A DNA stretch of 64,000 bases from Lachnospiraceae bacterium RM5. Lineage in GTDB: Bacteria > Bacillota > Clostridia > Lachnospirales > Lachnospiraceae. The stretch covers positions 333,521 through 397,520 of the forward strand of contig FOFK01000002.1 in assembly GCA_900110975.1 (NCBI GenBank), read 5' to 3'. Made by a program: the position numbers and the translations under genes. Shown piece after piece: positions 20,380 through 28,435 of this stretch (positions within the stretch are counted from its first letter, which is position 1; every line of letters starts with the position of its first letter). The notes beneath the pieces were generated by a model, which saw only the letters and a program-made list of their open reading frames with translations, did no database searches and was not told the origin of the DNA.

Positions 20380-21324
20380 CTACTCCTTAACATGTTTTTC
20401 AAATATTCTAAGTTTTGCACTCTTTGATCTTGAATTCTCTTTTAATTCTTCATCAGATGGAAGAATCGGTTTCCTTGTAATAACCTTTCCTTTTGAAACA
20501 TTTCCACAAACACATACCGGAAAATCAGGTGGACATGTGCATGGATTTTCATTCTTTTTAAATCTGACTTTTACTATTCTGTCCTCTAACGAATGGAAGG
20601 TAATAATATTTAATCTTCCTTTATCATTCAACAAATCAATCATTTTATCTATGCTGTTTTCAAGAACATCCAACTCTCTGTTTAACTCTATCCTTATAGC
20701 CTGAAATGTTCTTTTTTCAGGATGAGAATCTGTCTTTCTAACCTTTAAAGGAATCGCATGATAAATAATTTCTTTCAATTCAAAGGTTGTTTCAATCTCT
20801 TTAATCTTTCTTTCATTTACAATATGTTTTGCAATATTCTTTGCAAATCTGTCTTCACTGTAATCCCTGATCATTCTGAATAATTCCATTTCAGAATATT
20901 CATTAACTATGTCTTTTGCTGTCTTTGTTGAGTCTGTATCCATTCTCATATCAAGCTTTGAATCTTCAAGATAACTAAAACCTCTTTCCCTGTTATCAAG
21001 CTGATATGATGAAACTCCAAGGTCTAACAATATTCCGTCAACTTTATCTATATCCAAATCTTTAAGTATTTTTTCTATATTTTCATAATTACTTTTAACG
21101 ATAGTAACTTTATCTATATGATCTTTTAATCTTAAGGTAGCGGCTTCTATTGCCTTTCTGTCCTGGTCAATACCAATCAACCTTCCCTTATCCGATAACC
21201 TTTTGCATATCTCTAAGGAATGACCTCCACCACCTAATGTTCCGTCAACATATATTCCGTCAGGTTTTATATCAAGCCCTTCAATTACTTCATCTAATAA
21301 AACTGATTTATGTTTAAACTCCAT
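20380..21324 (-). CDS. rsmH: 16S rRNA (cytosine1402-N4)-methyltransferase
   Basis: A 314-residue SAM-dependent methyltransferase (MraW) that modifies C1402 of 16S rRNA. The SAM-binding start is [10 protein letters not shown], with HKSVLLDEV before it, [14 protein letters not shown] in the middle, [10 protein letters not shown] and [12 protein letters not shown] later. Length is standard. It lies 13 bp after mraZ and 3 bp before ftsL, in the conserved start of the division cluster. Confidence 0.97.
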   Translation of the reverse strand: MEFKHKSVLLDEVIEGLDIKPDGIYVDGTLGGGGHSLEICKRLSDKGRLIGIDQDRKAIEAATLRLKDHIDKVTIVKSNYENIEKILKDLDIDKVDGILLDLGVSSYQLDNRERGFSYLEDSKLDMRMDTDSTKTAKDIVNEYSEMELFRMIRDYSEDRFAKNIAKHIVNERKIKEIETTFELKEIIYHAIPLKVRKTDSHPEKRTFQAIRIELNRELDVLENSIDKMIDLLNDKGRLNIITFHSLEDRIVKVRFKKNENPCTCPPDFPVCVCGNVSKGKVITRKPILPSDEELKENSRSKSAKLRIFEKHVKE

Positions 21325-21337
21325 TTTTCATCCTTTA

Positions 21338-21778
21338 TTAAAATACAAATTCTGTTTCTGTTGTTAATGCACCTGTTAATTCATCAAGTTTTTCTGAAGT
21401 AATAGCATTAGTTTCGTAGTATACTTCACTACTCCACACTTCAATTCTTTTACTATCACCAATTAAAGTAACTTCTTTATCTATCTTTGCATATTTTCTA
21501 TGCTTTTCAGGAATCAAAACTCTTCCCTGTTTATCTAATTCAGCATATTCTGCATTAGCTCTGAAAAATCTTACAATCTTTCTTGCTTCAGGCTTGCTCT
21601 TAGGTAATGATTCGAGTTTTGCATCAAATTCCATCCAGGCTTCTTCAGGATAAATATATAAACATCCGTCAAAACCGCTTGAAATAATAAATTTCCCGCT
21701 TAACTGTTCTCTAAACTTTGCAGGCACAATAAGTCTTCCTTTTGCATCCAAATTATGGTCAGCTTGTCCTATAAACAC
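21338..21778 (-). CDS. mraZ: transcriptional regulator MraZ
   Basis: A 146-residue protein made of two SpoVT/AbrB-like halves with the repeated signatures DAKGRLIVPAKFRE and DKQGRVLIPEKHR. MraZ forms rings and binds repeats before its own gene to control the division cluster. The start is GTG (21776-21778) with a strong AGGAGGTG upstream. It is the first gene of the cluster and has a well-formed promoter and operator array in front. Confidence 0.97.
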   Translation of the reverse strand: MFIGQADHNLDAKGRLIVPAKFREQLSGKFIISSGFDGCLYIYPEEAWMEFDAKLESLPKSKPEARKIVRFFRANAEYAELDKQGRVLIPEKHRKYAKIDKEVTLIGDSKRIEVWSSEVYYETNAITSEKLDELTGALTTETEFVF

Positions 21779-21833
21779 TTATCGCACCTCCTTTTACACA
21801 AATTTTAAACTTTATATCTTAAGCTGGAAAATT

Positions 21834-21887
21834 TACCACTTTGCTCCATTTCGATACCCTTTTACTCCATTTTCCTCCACCCAATGA
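21834..21887 (-). promoter_or_regulatory. MraZ operator repeats
   Basis: Read on the minus strand, the leader holds TGGAG or TGGTA-like boxes at about 10-bp steps (TGGAGgaaaa, TGGAGtaaaa, GGGTAtcgaaa, TGGAGcaaag, TGGTAaat), just after the -10 box. Known MraZ operators are short G-rich boxes such as TGGGN or AAAGTG repeated once per helix turn before mraZ, so this fits direct autoregulation. Confidence 0.75.
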
Positions 21888-21889
21888 TA

Positions 21890-21918
21890 ATATTACACCA
21901 CCATATGATAAATATCAA
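21890..21918 (-). promoter_or_regulatory. promoter of the mraZ division cluster
   Basis: -35 TTGATA (21913-21918), 17-bp spacer, -10 TAATAT (21890-21895) on the minus strand. It lies directly upstream of the MraZ boxes, so bound MraZ would cover the start site. Confidence 0.78.
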
Positions 21919-21943
21919 GTATTTTCAGACAAAATAATAAAAA

Positions 21944-21993
21944 AAATCATCATGAAAATTTATTCAATTTAACGAATAAATCCATGATGATTT
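21944..21993 (-). terminator. terminator after lgt
   Basis: Long inverted repeat: AAATCATCATG pairs with CATGATGATTT (21944-21954 with 21983-21993) and an inner 7-bp stem with a 2-6 base bulge. Minus-strand T-rich tail follows. It lies between the lgt stop and the mraZ promoter; the plus side also has a T run. Confidence 0.85.
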
Positions 21994-22065
21994 AATATGT
22001 TTTTTTATTAAATTTTTTATTTCTTAATTACTGTGCTCTTTGTATTTTTTATACTTTATATATTT

Positions 22066-22959
22066 CTATGATTCTATACTTTTTTCCATTTCGGTCTCAT
22101 TAGAATTACCACTGTCTTTTTTTCTCAAAATTATATATAAGATAAAGCCTACAAGTACCAGTATCGCTGAAAATAATCTTGAAACCGGAATCCCTGTTTT
22201 AAAAAGATATAACTTATCTGTTCTTAATCCCTCTACAAAAAATCTCAATATTCCATAAAAAATCAAGTAAAGACTTAATATTTCTCCCTTAAAATAAGAA
22301 AGTTTTGAAATAGCAAGAATAAGAATTAATATAAAAATTGCACCTGCAGATTCATAAAGAAATGTAGGATGTACCTGAATATATGTATAACCATATTGTA
22401 CAATCATATTATTTCTTATTGAATCACTGACAACGCCTGTTGCATCATCCAATTTTATCTGCATGGCAAATAAATTATTGGTATATTCTCCAAAAGCCTC
22501 TCTATTAAAGAAGTTTCCCCATCTTCCGACTGCCTGTCCAAGCAATATTGCCGGAATCACTGTATCCATTACCTGTAAGAAATCCATTTTTCTGAATTTC
22601 ATATAGAGAAATCCTACAAATACAGCAAGAATAAGTCCACCAAAAACCGCAAGTCCGCCGGTTCTTAAGTTAAATATCGACATTGGTTTATCTTTAAATG
22701 AATCCCAGTCAAAAATAACATAATATATTCTTGCACCAACAATTCCAAATACCATGGCAATAATTCCAAGATCATAATAGTATTCTAAGTTCTGTCCGTC
22801 TCTTTTTGCTCTGTAAAAAGCAAACATCATAGCAAGAAACATTGCAAGTGCAATAATCACACCATAATAAGCTATATCAAGACCAAACAACTCAAACTCA
22901 CTGCCAACATTTTTTAACTTTATTCCCAAATTCACAAAAATAATATCAGGTGCTTTCAT
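22066..22959 (-). CDS. lgt: prolipoprotein diacylglyceryl transferase
   Basis: A 297-residue integral membrane enzyme with about seven helices that moves diacylglycerol from phosphatidylglycerol to the lipobox cysteine of prolipoproteins. The Lgt signature is GQAVGRWGNFFNREAFGEYT, with RTGGLAVFGGL before and FYGILRFFVEGLRTD after it. It would act on the trigger-factor-like lipoprotein in this window. It lies 24 bp after ychF and is followed by a strong terminator. Confidence 0.97.
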   Translation of the reverse strand: MKAPDIIFVNLGIKLKNVGSEFELFGLDIAYYGVIIALAMFLAMMFAFYRAKRDGQNLEYYYDLGIIAMVFGIVGARIYYVIFDWDSFKDKPMSIFNLRTGGLAVFGGLILAVFVGFLYMKFRKMDFLQVMDTVIPAILLGQAVGRWGNFFNREAFGEYTNNLFAMQIKLDDATGVVSDSIRNNMIVQYGYTYIQVHPTFLYESAGAIFILILILAISKLSYFKGEILSLYLIFYGILRFFVEGLRTDKLYLFKTGIPVSRLFSAILVLVGFILYIILRKKDSGNSNETEMEKSIES

Positions 22960-22983
22960 AATTCTGTCCTCTGTTTTTAATAT

Positions 22984-24081
22984 TTATACATTAAAGCGGA
23001 ATAAAATAACATCTCCGTCTTTTACAACATATTCTTTTCCTTCAAGTCTTACAAGACCTTTTTCCTTTGCAGCTGCATGAGAACCACATTCAAGAAGATC
23101 CTTATAATTAACAACTTCAGCACAAATGAAACCACGTTCAAAATCTGTATGGATTTTTCCAGCAGCCTGAGGAGCTTTTGTTCCAACCTTAATAGTCCAT
23201 GCTCTTGTTTCATCTTTTCCAGCTGTAAGATAACTCATAAGTCCAAGAAGTTTGTAACTTGCAGTAATAAGTTTATCAAGACCAGACTGTGTTATTCCAA
23301 GGTCATCAAGGAAAAGTTTCTTATCTTCCTCATCAAGCTCAGAAATTTCCATTTCAATTTCAGCCGAAATAACAAATACTTCAAATCCCTCTTTTGCAGC
23401 AAATTCTCTTACCTGGTTAACAAAAGGATTATTAGCCGCGTCATCTTTTAAATCTTCCTCCGAAACATTCGCAGCAAAAATAACAGGTTTATTTGTAAGA
23501 AGATTATATGAATTCAACCATTCAATCTCCTCTTCATCATCAGTCTTAAAGCTCTTTGCTAAATTCCCTTCATCAAGATGATTTTTAATTCTATTTAAAA
23601 GATCAAGTTCTTTAGCTAAAGTCTTATCATTTCTAGCACCCTTTGAAGTCTTTGCAATTCTTCTTTCAAGGATTTCAATATCTGAAAAAATAAGTTCCAT
23701 ATTAATTGTTTCAATATCACGAAGTGGATTTATTTTTCCTTCAACATGAATTACATTATCATTTTCAAAACATCTTACCACATGAATGATAGCATCTACT
23801 TCTCTGATGTTTGATAAAAACTGGTTTCCTAAACCTTCACCCTTTGATGCACCTTTCACAAGTCCTGCAATATCAACAAATTCAATAACAGCTGGTGTTA
23901 TCTTATTTGACTCATATAATTTTCCAAGCATATCAAGTCTTTCATCAGGCACAGGAACTATTCCCACATTCGGATCAATTGTACAGAATGGATAGTTTGC
24001 CGATTCAGCCTTTGCATTTGTAAGTGAATTAAAAAGTGTACTTTTTCCTACGTTAGGTAAACCTACGATTCCTAGTTTCAT
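22984..24081 (-). CDS. ychF: YchF/Obg-family ATPase
   Basis: A 365-residue Obg-family P-loop NTPase that prefers ATP and binds ribosomes. G1 is GLPNVGKST at residues 6-14, G3 is DIAGLVKGAS, and the NKP-type specificity motif reads NKPVIFAANV. The C-terminal TGS-like domain ends GDVILFRFNV. The ATG has AAGGAG nine bases upstream. The ribosome site and first five codons lie in a 36-bp sequence repeated at 38370-38405: a genomic island has integrated at the 5' end of this gene and now separates it from its older upstream region. Confidence 0.96.
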   Translation of the reverse strand: MKLGIVGLPNVGKSTLFNSLTNAKAESANYPFCTIDPNVGIVPVPDERLDMLGKLYESNKITPAVIEFVDIAGLVKGASKGEGLGNQFLSNIREVDAIIHVVRCFENDNVIHVEGKINPLRDIETINMELIFSDIEILERRIAKTSKGARNDKTLAKELDLLNRIKNHLDEGNLAKSFKTDDEEEIEWLNSYNLLTNKPVIFAANVSEEDLKDDAANNPFVNQVREFAAKEGFEVFVISAEIEMEISELDEEDKKLFLDDLGITQSGLDKLITASYKLLGLMSYLTAGKDETRAWTIKVGTKAPQAAGKIHTDFERGFICAEVVNYKDLLECGSHAAAKEKGLVRLEGKEYVVKDGDVILFRFNV

Positions 24082-24101
24082 AATTTATATATCTCCTTAA
24101 A
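24066..24101. repeat. attachment-site repeat, left copy (attL)
   Basis: A 36-bp sequence covering the first five codons of ychF, its ribosome site and leader, repeated without mismatch at 38370-38405. Flanking bases differ. This is the expected product of site-specific integration into the 5' end of ychF. Confidence 0.9.
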
Positions 24102-24112
24102 TTTCCTTTATT

Positions 24113-24247
24113 TTATGGACTTTGTGCGTTTTGCAATTTCTTTTGTCTACTACCGCCAAATTTATCAACGAATCTTGCCTGATACGTTCCATTGGCACGT
24201 TGGACAATTCCTTCTCCAAGCTCCTTTACTTTGAGATCTTTTCCCAT
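24113..24247 (-). pseudogene. tyrosine integrase remnant (N-terminal 44 residues)
   Basis: A short frame MGKDLKVKELGEGIVQR... carries the N-terminal AP2-like arm-binding domain found at the start of many Firmicutes phage and ICE tyrosine integrases (GKDLKGKELG-type start, then YQARFVDKFG). It stops after 44 residues, just before the ychF-side repeat, so the core-binding and catalytic domains are missing. The ATG has AAAGGAGCC upstream and a promoter at 24294-24322. Its place directly beside the repeat is where an integrase gene is expected. The element can no longer move on its own. Confidence 0.75.
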
Positions 24248-24293
24248 TTAAGGCTCCTTTCAAAGCTATAAGAGCCCCAAATTAGCAGAATAT

Positions 24294-24322
24294 ATTATAC
24301 ACTAATCAGAGCTTCATTGCAA
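24294..24322 (-). promoter_or_regulatory. island promoter reading toward ychF
   Basis: -35 TTGCAA (24317-24322), 17-bp spacer ending TTAGTG, -10 TATAAT (24294-24299), minus strand. Same boxes and spacing as the promoter at 38494-38522. It would drive the integrase remnant and, past it, ychF. Confidence 0.72.
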
Positions 24323-24335
24323 CGTTATAAGTCCT

Positions 24336-24511
24336 TTAAACATCCATACTTTCCGGATTAAGCAGGAAATCAAACTGATCAAATAATCTTTGAACAGATT
24401 AAAAATAAGGTATGATTTTCCACATCTTCTCATACCTGCAACAACTTTTATGAGACCATTATGCTTCTTTGATATCAGTTTATTTAAATATATATCTCTT
24501 TGGATTTCCAT
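24336..24511 (-). pseudogene. AAA ATPase (DUF4143 type) remnant with internal deletion
   Basis: Begins like the common AAA_14/DUF4143 ATPases: MEIQRDIYLNKLI, then the P-loop region VAGMRRCGKSYL. After about 46 residues (FKDYLIS) the frame changes, and another frame encodes FDFLLNPESMDV then a stop, which looks like the C-terminal end of the same family. About 300-350 residues are missing between. The ATG has AGGAGTGAAC upstream. Intact members are near 400 residues. Confidence 0.65.
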
Positions 24512-24764
24512 CTGTTCACTCCTCTCTTTATTGAACAAAAATGCAGAATCCGCACTTTTGTCTATTTGAATTTTCGCCAATATCCGTAATTTTTTTCAAT
24601 ATATAAATCGACTTTTTTGCGGATTCCGCATTTTTGACTTTTTATCATTAATATAAATACAGCAACGGATATTTAATCATACGATGCTGTTTTTTCTATC
24701 TGATAACCCTGGGTCTCAATATAGCTTGTTACAAATGAAATAATGTTGATATTTCGCATTAAGT

Positions 24765-24999
24765 TTTATACCACTTGTAAAAAAACTTAAAGATTATGAT
24801 TTTACATTTCAACCAAGTGTAAATGAACAGGAAATGAGAGAACTTGCGAGTCTTGCTTTATAGACTACTAATTATTGATGAGCTTGAATATCTGCCAATT
24901 GACAAAGAAGATTCGAATCTATTCTTTCAACTTACAGATATGCGATACGAAAAGAAAAGTACTATATTAACCACAAATATGAATTTTAATGAGTGGGAT
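24765..24999 (+). pseudogene. istB: IS21-family IstB helper ATPase remnant
   Basis: Two pieces of an IstB-like protein in different frames. The first, FIPLVKKLKDYDFTFQPSVNE, matches the typical IstB N-terminal region. The second, DELEYLPIDKEDSNLFFQL then TILTTNMNFNEW, matches the Walker B and sensor 1 region. The P-loop between them is gone. It runs on the plus strand, and its end lies exactly where the neighbouring TfoX-like gene is cut. No istA transposase or terminal repeats were seen. Confidence 0.72.
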
Positions 25000-25206
25000 G
25001 GGATACGGAAGTTCCAATGATGACTCCGGCATCATATCCGTTGCAGTCCTTACATTCTTAACCAGAAAACGATCATCATATATCCCACCAACAATCTTGC
25101 CACAATAATAAATGATGTACTCGCCCATCATCGCTCTATATGATATATCTTCCAATGCAGAAAGCTGTTCCAATACAAAATCCAAATATTCCTTGCTTGA
25201 TGCCAT
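24967..25206 (-). pseudogene. TfoX N-terminal domain protein, truncated
   Basis: Starts MASSKEYLDFVLEQLSAL and continues RAMMGEYIIYYCGKIVGGIYDDRFLVK, typical of the TfoX/Sxy N-terminal domain family (about 110 residues). It reads normally to SSLELPYP, then runs into a short unrelated tail at the IstB fragment, giving 79 residues. The chosen ATG has AGAGGTGG upstream. The last quarter of the domain is missing, so function is doubtful. Family role in Firmicutes is unclear; in proteobacteria Sxy/TfoX controls competence. Confidence 0.72.
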
Positions 25207-25622
25207 GATAACCACCTCTGCCAATGATTATACAATACTCAGACCCGATAGTCATTGATTTTAAGCCATTTTGCAGACATACACGCAACTACTCTGCGGG
25301 CCCGGTCAACCACGTGAGCCACCATGTGTAGCACCTCTTAACAAGCGGTCCGACACCCTGACCACCGGAAGCTCACCACTTCGACCATCAAATGCTACAA
25401 GCCGCATAAAATCAACATTTGCAACATGTTAACGACTATTACGGCATATCCGAACCAACCGTTGGTGCAGTCAAATTATGCAACTTCGGATATATCGGAA
25501 TGATAAACACTTTTGCAACATAGTTTAACTCAGAAACCCTTGTAAATAAAGACCTCTGCATATCCACTGCGTTTTACGACTATTCCGTAACCATAATTAC
25601 ACTCAAAAATAAAAAATATAAC

Positions 25623-25697
25623 AGGATACGCATAAAGTTACACATACTTTATGCCTAGATTTTCGTGCTCCTATGTCGCCCGCTTTAGGCGTATCCT
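25623..25697. repeat. nested inverted repeat
   Basis: Outer arms AGGATACGC (25623-25631) and GCGTATCCT (25689-25697) enclose an inner hairpin GCATAAAGT / ACTTTATGC (25630-25638 with 25646-25654). It could be a structured RNA or a DNA site; neither is established. Confidence 0.6.
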
Positions 25698-25712
25698 AAA
25701 ACCTCAAATTCC

Positions 25713-25828
25713 ACTTGTGGTCCAATGGACTACAAGTTCTTCTGAAGAGTAACTTCTGCTCCAGTGGAGCAGAAGTTATAAATAACTCCGGACATAAAAA
25801 CAACTTCTGATCCAATGGACCAGAAGTT
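25713..25828. repeat. three related hairpins
   Basis: Palindromes at 25713-25737, 25751-25777 and 25802-25828. Each has an 11-12 bp stem around TCC-AAT-GGA or TCC-AGT-GGA; the arms of the last two begin AACTTCTG and end CAGAAGTT. The copy nearest the operon, followed on the minus strand by GTTTTTATG, may end transcription; why there are three is not clear. Confidence 0.75.
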
Positions 25829-25861
25829 ATCTTTAACCGAAAATCTAATTTCCAACAACTT

Positions 25862-26023
25862 TCACTTTTTCTTGCTTTCAGGCTTTTCTTGTGAAAACGT
25901 CATGGTTTTCAACCCTGAATCACTTCTTGTCTCCATTTTAGTTCCATCTCCATTCCCAGACGTAACAATTGGAGGGATTCCCTTTCCAGCTTCAATATCC
26001 TTTATTGAACTATCATTTGCCAT
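25862..26023 (-). CDS. small 53-residue protein, last gene of the defence operon
   Basis: Short frame MANDSSIKDIEAGKGIPPIV... ending EKPESKKK. AAGGA lies eight bases before the ATG, and the ATG is only 3 bp after the stop of the membrane protein gene, so expression is likely. It is hydrophilic, with a Gly/Pro-containing middle and a Lys-rich tail, and has no signal or membrane segment. No family is recognised. Its tight link to the three-helix membrane protein and the DUF262 gene suggests a common function, possibly as an accessory or inhibitor; that is a guess. Confidence 0.6.
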   Translation of the reverse strand: MANDSSIKDIEAGKGIPPIVTSGNGDGTKMETRSDSGLKTMTFSQEKPESKKK

Positions 26024-26026
26024 TTT

Positions 26027-26578
26027 TTATATTCCTTTCTCTAGTAATAAAGCTACCGCATAAGCCATCAATGAAATAATAACCTTTATCACTGTCTTAT
26101 CATATTCATCTTGTTTTTCTTTGATTACATTTTGTATCGAAGAAATCGAATCTGTATATTTCTGTATCAACCACAGCGCCGCAGATTCTTCTTGACTCTC
26201 ATATATTTTTTCGTTTCTAATTGCAATACTGTCAAAAACAACCATCTTTTTCCCTTTTAATAGGTTAAGTAAATGAACAACCGAAGTAAAAATAAACCAG
26301 GCTGATATCGTAATTGCCACGCAATATAATAAACTAATTATAAACAAAGCCTTTTCTTCTGTTTGGAACAGCAACATATACCTACTTATATCAACCTTCG
26401 ACAGAATGACCAACAGTACTACGCCACAAAAAGCAAGCATAATGTTTACTTTTTCATATATCTTATCATAAGTCTCTATCAGTCTTTGATATTCATTATA
26501 ACAATCCTCTTTCAACATAACTGCAGACGGATATAAAACCTGTTCTTTTTTTATATTCCTTTTCTTCTTTTTAGCCAT
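26027..26578 (-). CDS. membrane protein with about three helices, unknown family
   Basis: A 183-residue protein. The N-terminus is very basic (MAKKKKRNIKK), followed by a helical stretch, two hydrophobic helices (about residues 43-63 and 78-105), a long polar helical section (110-160) and a C-terminal hydrophobic helix (165-180). The layout resembles small multi-helix membrane proteins (for example SLATT-type) that act as membrane-damaging effectors in defence systems, but I see no diagnostic motif. It follows the DUF262 gene by 35 bp in the same operon and is followed closely by a 53-residue protein. Confidence 0.65.
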   Translation of the reverse strand: MAKKKKRNIKKEQVLYPSAVMLKEDCYNEYQRLIETYDKIYEKVNIMLAFCGVVLLVILSKVDISRYMLLFQTEEKALFIISLLYCVAITISAWFIFTSVVHLLNLLKGKKMVVFDSIAIRNEKIYESQEESAALWLIQKYTDSISSIQNVIKEKQDEYDKTVIKVIISLMAYAVALLLEKGI

Positions 26579-26613
26579 TGCTTCTATCTTTCTCTCCCTC
26601 CTAACGCGATTTT

Positions 26614-28422
26614 TTATTTTAAAGATTCATAATACTTTTTTATTTTCTGTGCCATCAGCTTCCTTCTAGAATCCAAAAAACGCGGATAATCTTCTATTGT
26701 CATATTTTCAAATCCTTCCGGAATACAATTCATTTCAAGATTTTTCTTTAATTCTTCCTTATTTGTGATCCCGCCATAAACGCCATTACCGGTTTCAATT
26801 TGATTTATTACCACTGACATGTATTCCTTTGGAGCATCATCACTAATTTTAATATTAATCTCAGTCTGCAAATAAGCATAATTTGCAATCTGATTATACA
26901 TGCTCTTATTTGACAACCCATTCTTGATCAGGTATTTCTTTGGGAATAAATGATGAATATCTCCGCGTTCCTCAAGCATAGTCTTCACTTCAATTTGTTC
27001 AGATAAAAATCCCTTGTCATGCGCATTAACCTGAGCCATAAGAAATACATTATAATACGGACTACTAGCCACCGATGTATTGAGATGATCCACCAAAGCA
27101 TGATCCCAAAATGCATCAGACAAGGCTCCAGCCTCAAACTGTTCCAAATAATCAAGTGGATTATCATAGGACATAAAACGCTTAATATCATAATCAAATG
27201 AAGATTCCGGCGATCCTGAATATCTTCCTGTTAACATCGTTGCAACAATCCATCTACGAACAGTTTTTTCGATGATATTTGAATCGATATCACGGCTTCT
27301 CAAACCAATAAACAGTGTATACCCAAAGTTTAAAACGTTTTGTGATCTTACAAGAGATGCCTTTTCAATTCCGATAGATTTAAGAATCATCAAGTAACGC
27401 TTAAAGTTTGTCTCATTAACAACCGATAATACGGCATCATGCAAATCCTTAAATGATACTTCTGCAATCTCATCTTTAAATTCACGCGTCTCAAAATCAC
27501 GTCCTGATAATAAAGCTACCAAGTCAGACAGACGACCTCTTACAAATTTATATGTAAAAGCTACGCGGAGAACATCCGTATAATCCGGCACATAAATGTC
27601 CTCGTTTTCCTTTACAACCCATTTTATTTTGTCGAATTCAGATGTTGAAGAGAACTCTGTATCATTGTTTTTTATAAGCTCATAATCCGCCGGAGACTGC
27701 ATCAAATGGCAAAAATAATCAATAATTTTTCTAGTAACATTACCACCATAAATCTTATTGCTGGAAATCTTACTCATAGCAAAATCAGCCTGAGATAAAA
27801 CAACACCTTTCGAATTAATACGAATAAATATATCTGTTACCTGTTCTATATCTAGTTCATGCGAAAGATTGATTACACCAAGATTATTATTTTCTATGCT
27901 TTTAAGATTTGTTATAATTCGAGAAATCTTTGATTTCTCTTCATTTGATGTAAGGCCATTCTTTTCACAATAATCCATAACAAAGCCAAACACATCAAAG
28001 GAAGGATCAAAGATAGTGGCTATATCACTAATATACTTGACATCATTTGATGTTGCTGGAGTCGCAACATCAAATTGCTCTTCAAGCGGATTAAACGCAA
28101 TCTTAATACGTTTCTTTTTATAATCAGAATCCACTACTTCCTGACCTACTATAGCTGCCGTTAAAGCTGTAATTCTTTGCTGTCCGTCAATAAGAACCTT
28201 CTTACCGATAGACATCGTACCATCTTTAAGCTTTACGTCCGGATTCTGCCAAACAATAATATATCCCACCGGATAATTCTGATACAGTGAATCTATAAGA
28301 TCTCTTACCTTTGTACTATCCCAGACAAATGGTCTTTGAATCTCTGGGATTGCAATCTCTCCATTTTTTATACTGGCAAGTAATGAACTCACCGCAATAT
28401 TGTTTACGTCGTATTTTGTCAT
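26614..28422 (-). CDS. DUF262 / HNH (GmrSD-like) protein
   Basis: A 602-residue protein. The N-terminal DUF262 domain shows IPEIQRPFVWDSTKVRDLIDSL and the DGQQR motif (ParB/sulfiredoxin-like fold, seen in GmrS and related nucleases). The C-terminal part has DIHHLFPKKYL followed by N and Y residues, consistent with a DUF1524-type HNH nuclease. GmrSD enzymes cut modified phage DNA and depend on nucleotides; fused one-chain forms such as this are common. It starts 13 bp after hsdR, so it belongs to the restriction operon. Target specificity cannot be told from sequence. Confidence 0.85.
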   Translation of the reverse strand: MTKYDVNNIAVSSLLASIKNGEIAIPEIQRPFVWDSTKVRDLIDSLYQNYPVGYIIVWQNPDVKLKDGTMSIGKKVLIDGQQRITALTAAIVGQEVVDSDYKKKRIKIAFNPLEEQFDVATPATSNDVKYISDIATIFDPSFDVFGFVMDYCEKNGLTSNEEKSKISRIITNLKSIENNNLGVINLSHELDIEQVTDIFIRINSKGVVLSQADFAMSKISSNKIYGGNVTRKIIDYFCHLMQSPADYELIKNNDTEFSSTSEFDKIKWVVKENEDIYVPDYTDVLRVAFTYKFVRGRLSDLVALLSGRDFETREFKDEIAEVSFKDLHDAVLSVVNETNFKRYLMILKSIGIEKASLVRSQNVLNFGYTLFIGLRSRDIDSNIIEKTVRRWIVATMLTGRYSGSPESSFDYDIKRFMSYDNPLDYLEQFEAGALSDAFWDHALVDHLNTSVASSPYYNVFLMAQVNAHDKGFLSEQIEVKTMLEERGDIHHLFPKKYLIKNGLSNKSMYNQIANYAYLQTEINIKISDDAPKEYMSVVINQIETGNGVYGGITNKEELKKNLEMNCIPEGFENMTIEDYPRFLDSRRKLMAQKIKKYYESLK

Positions 28423-28435
28423 TGTACCTTCCCCT

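Larger units (their letters stand above)
25207..25861. other. 655-bp non-coding stretch with several structured elements
   Basis: No convincing gene on either strand. It holds a GC-rich patch (about 25285-25400) unlike its surroundings, an inverted repeat near 25456-25508 (ATATCCGAA / TTCGGATAT), a nested hairpin at 25623-25697, and three similar hairpins at 25713-25828. The ORF-like frame on the plus strand from 25815 is antisense to the small protein gene and is not supported. Confidence 0.6.

Noticed and set aside
24066..24101. tRNA gene as integration target of the island
   Set aside because: No tRNA-like sequence at either end; the repeat lies in the ychF leader and first codons.
25815..26063. 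Plus-strand 82-codon frame
   Set aside because: It is antisense to the 53-residue gene, which has a good ribosome site and operon spacing; the plus frame has neither.
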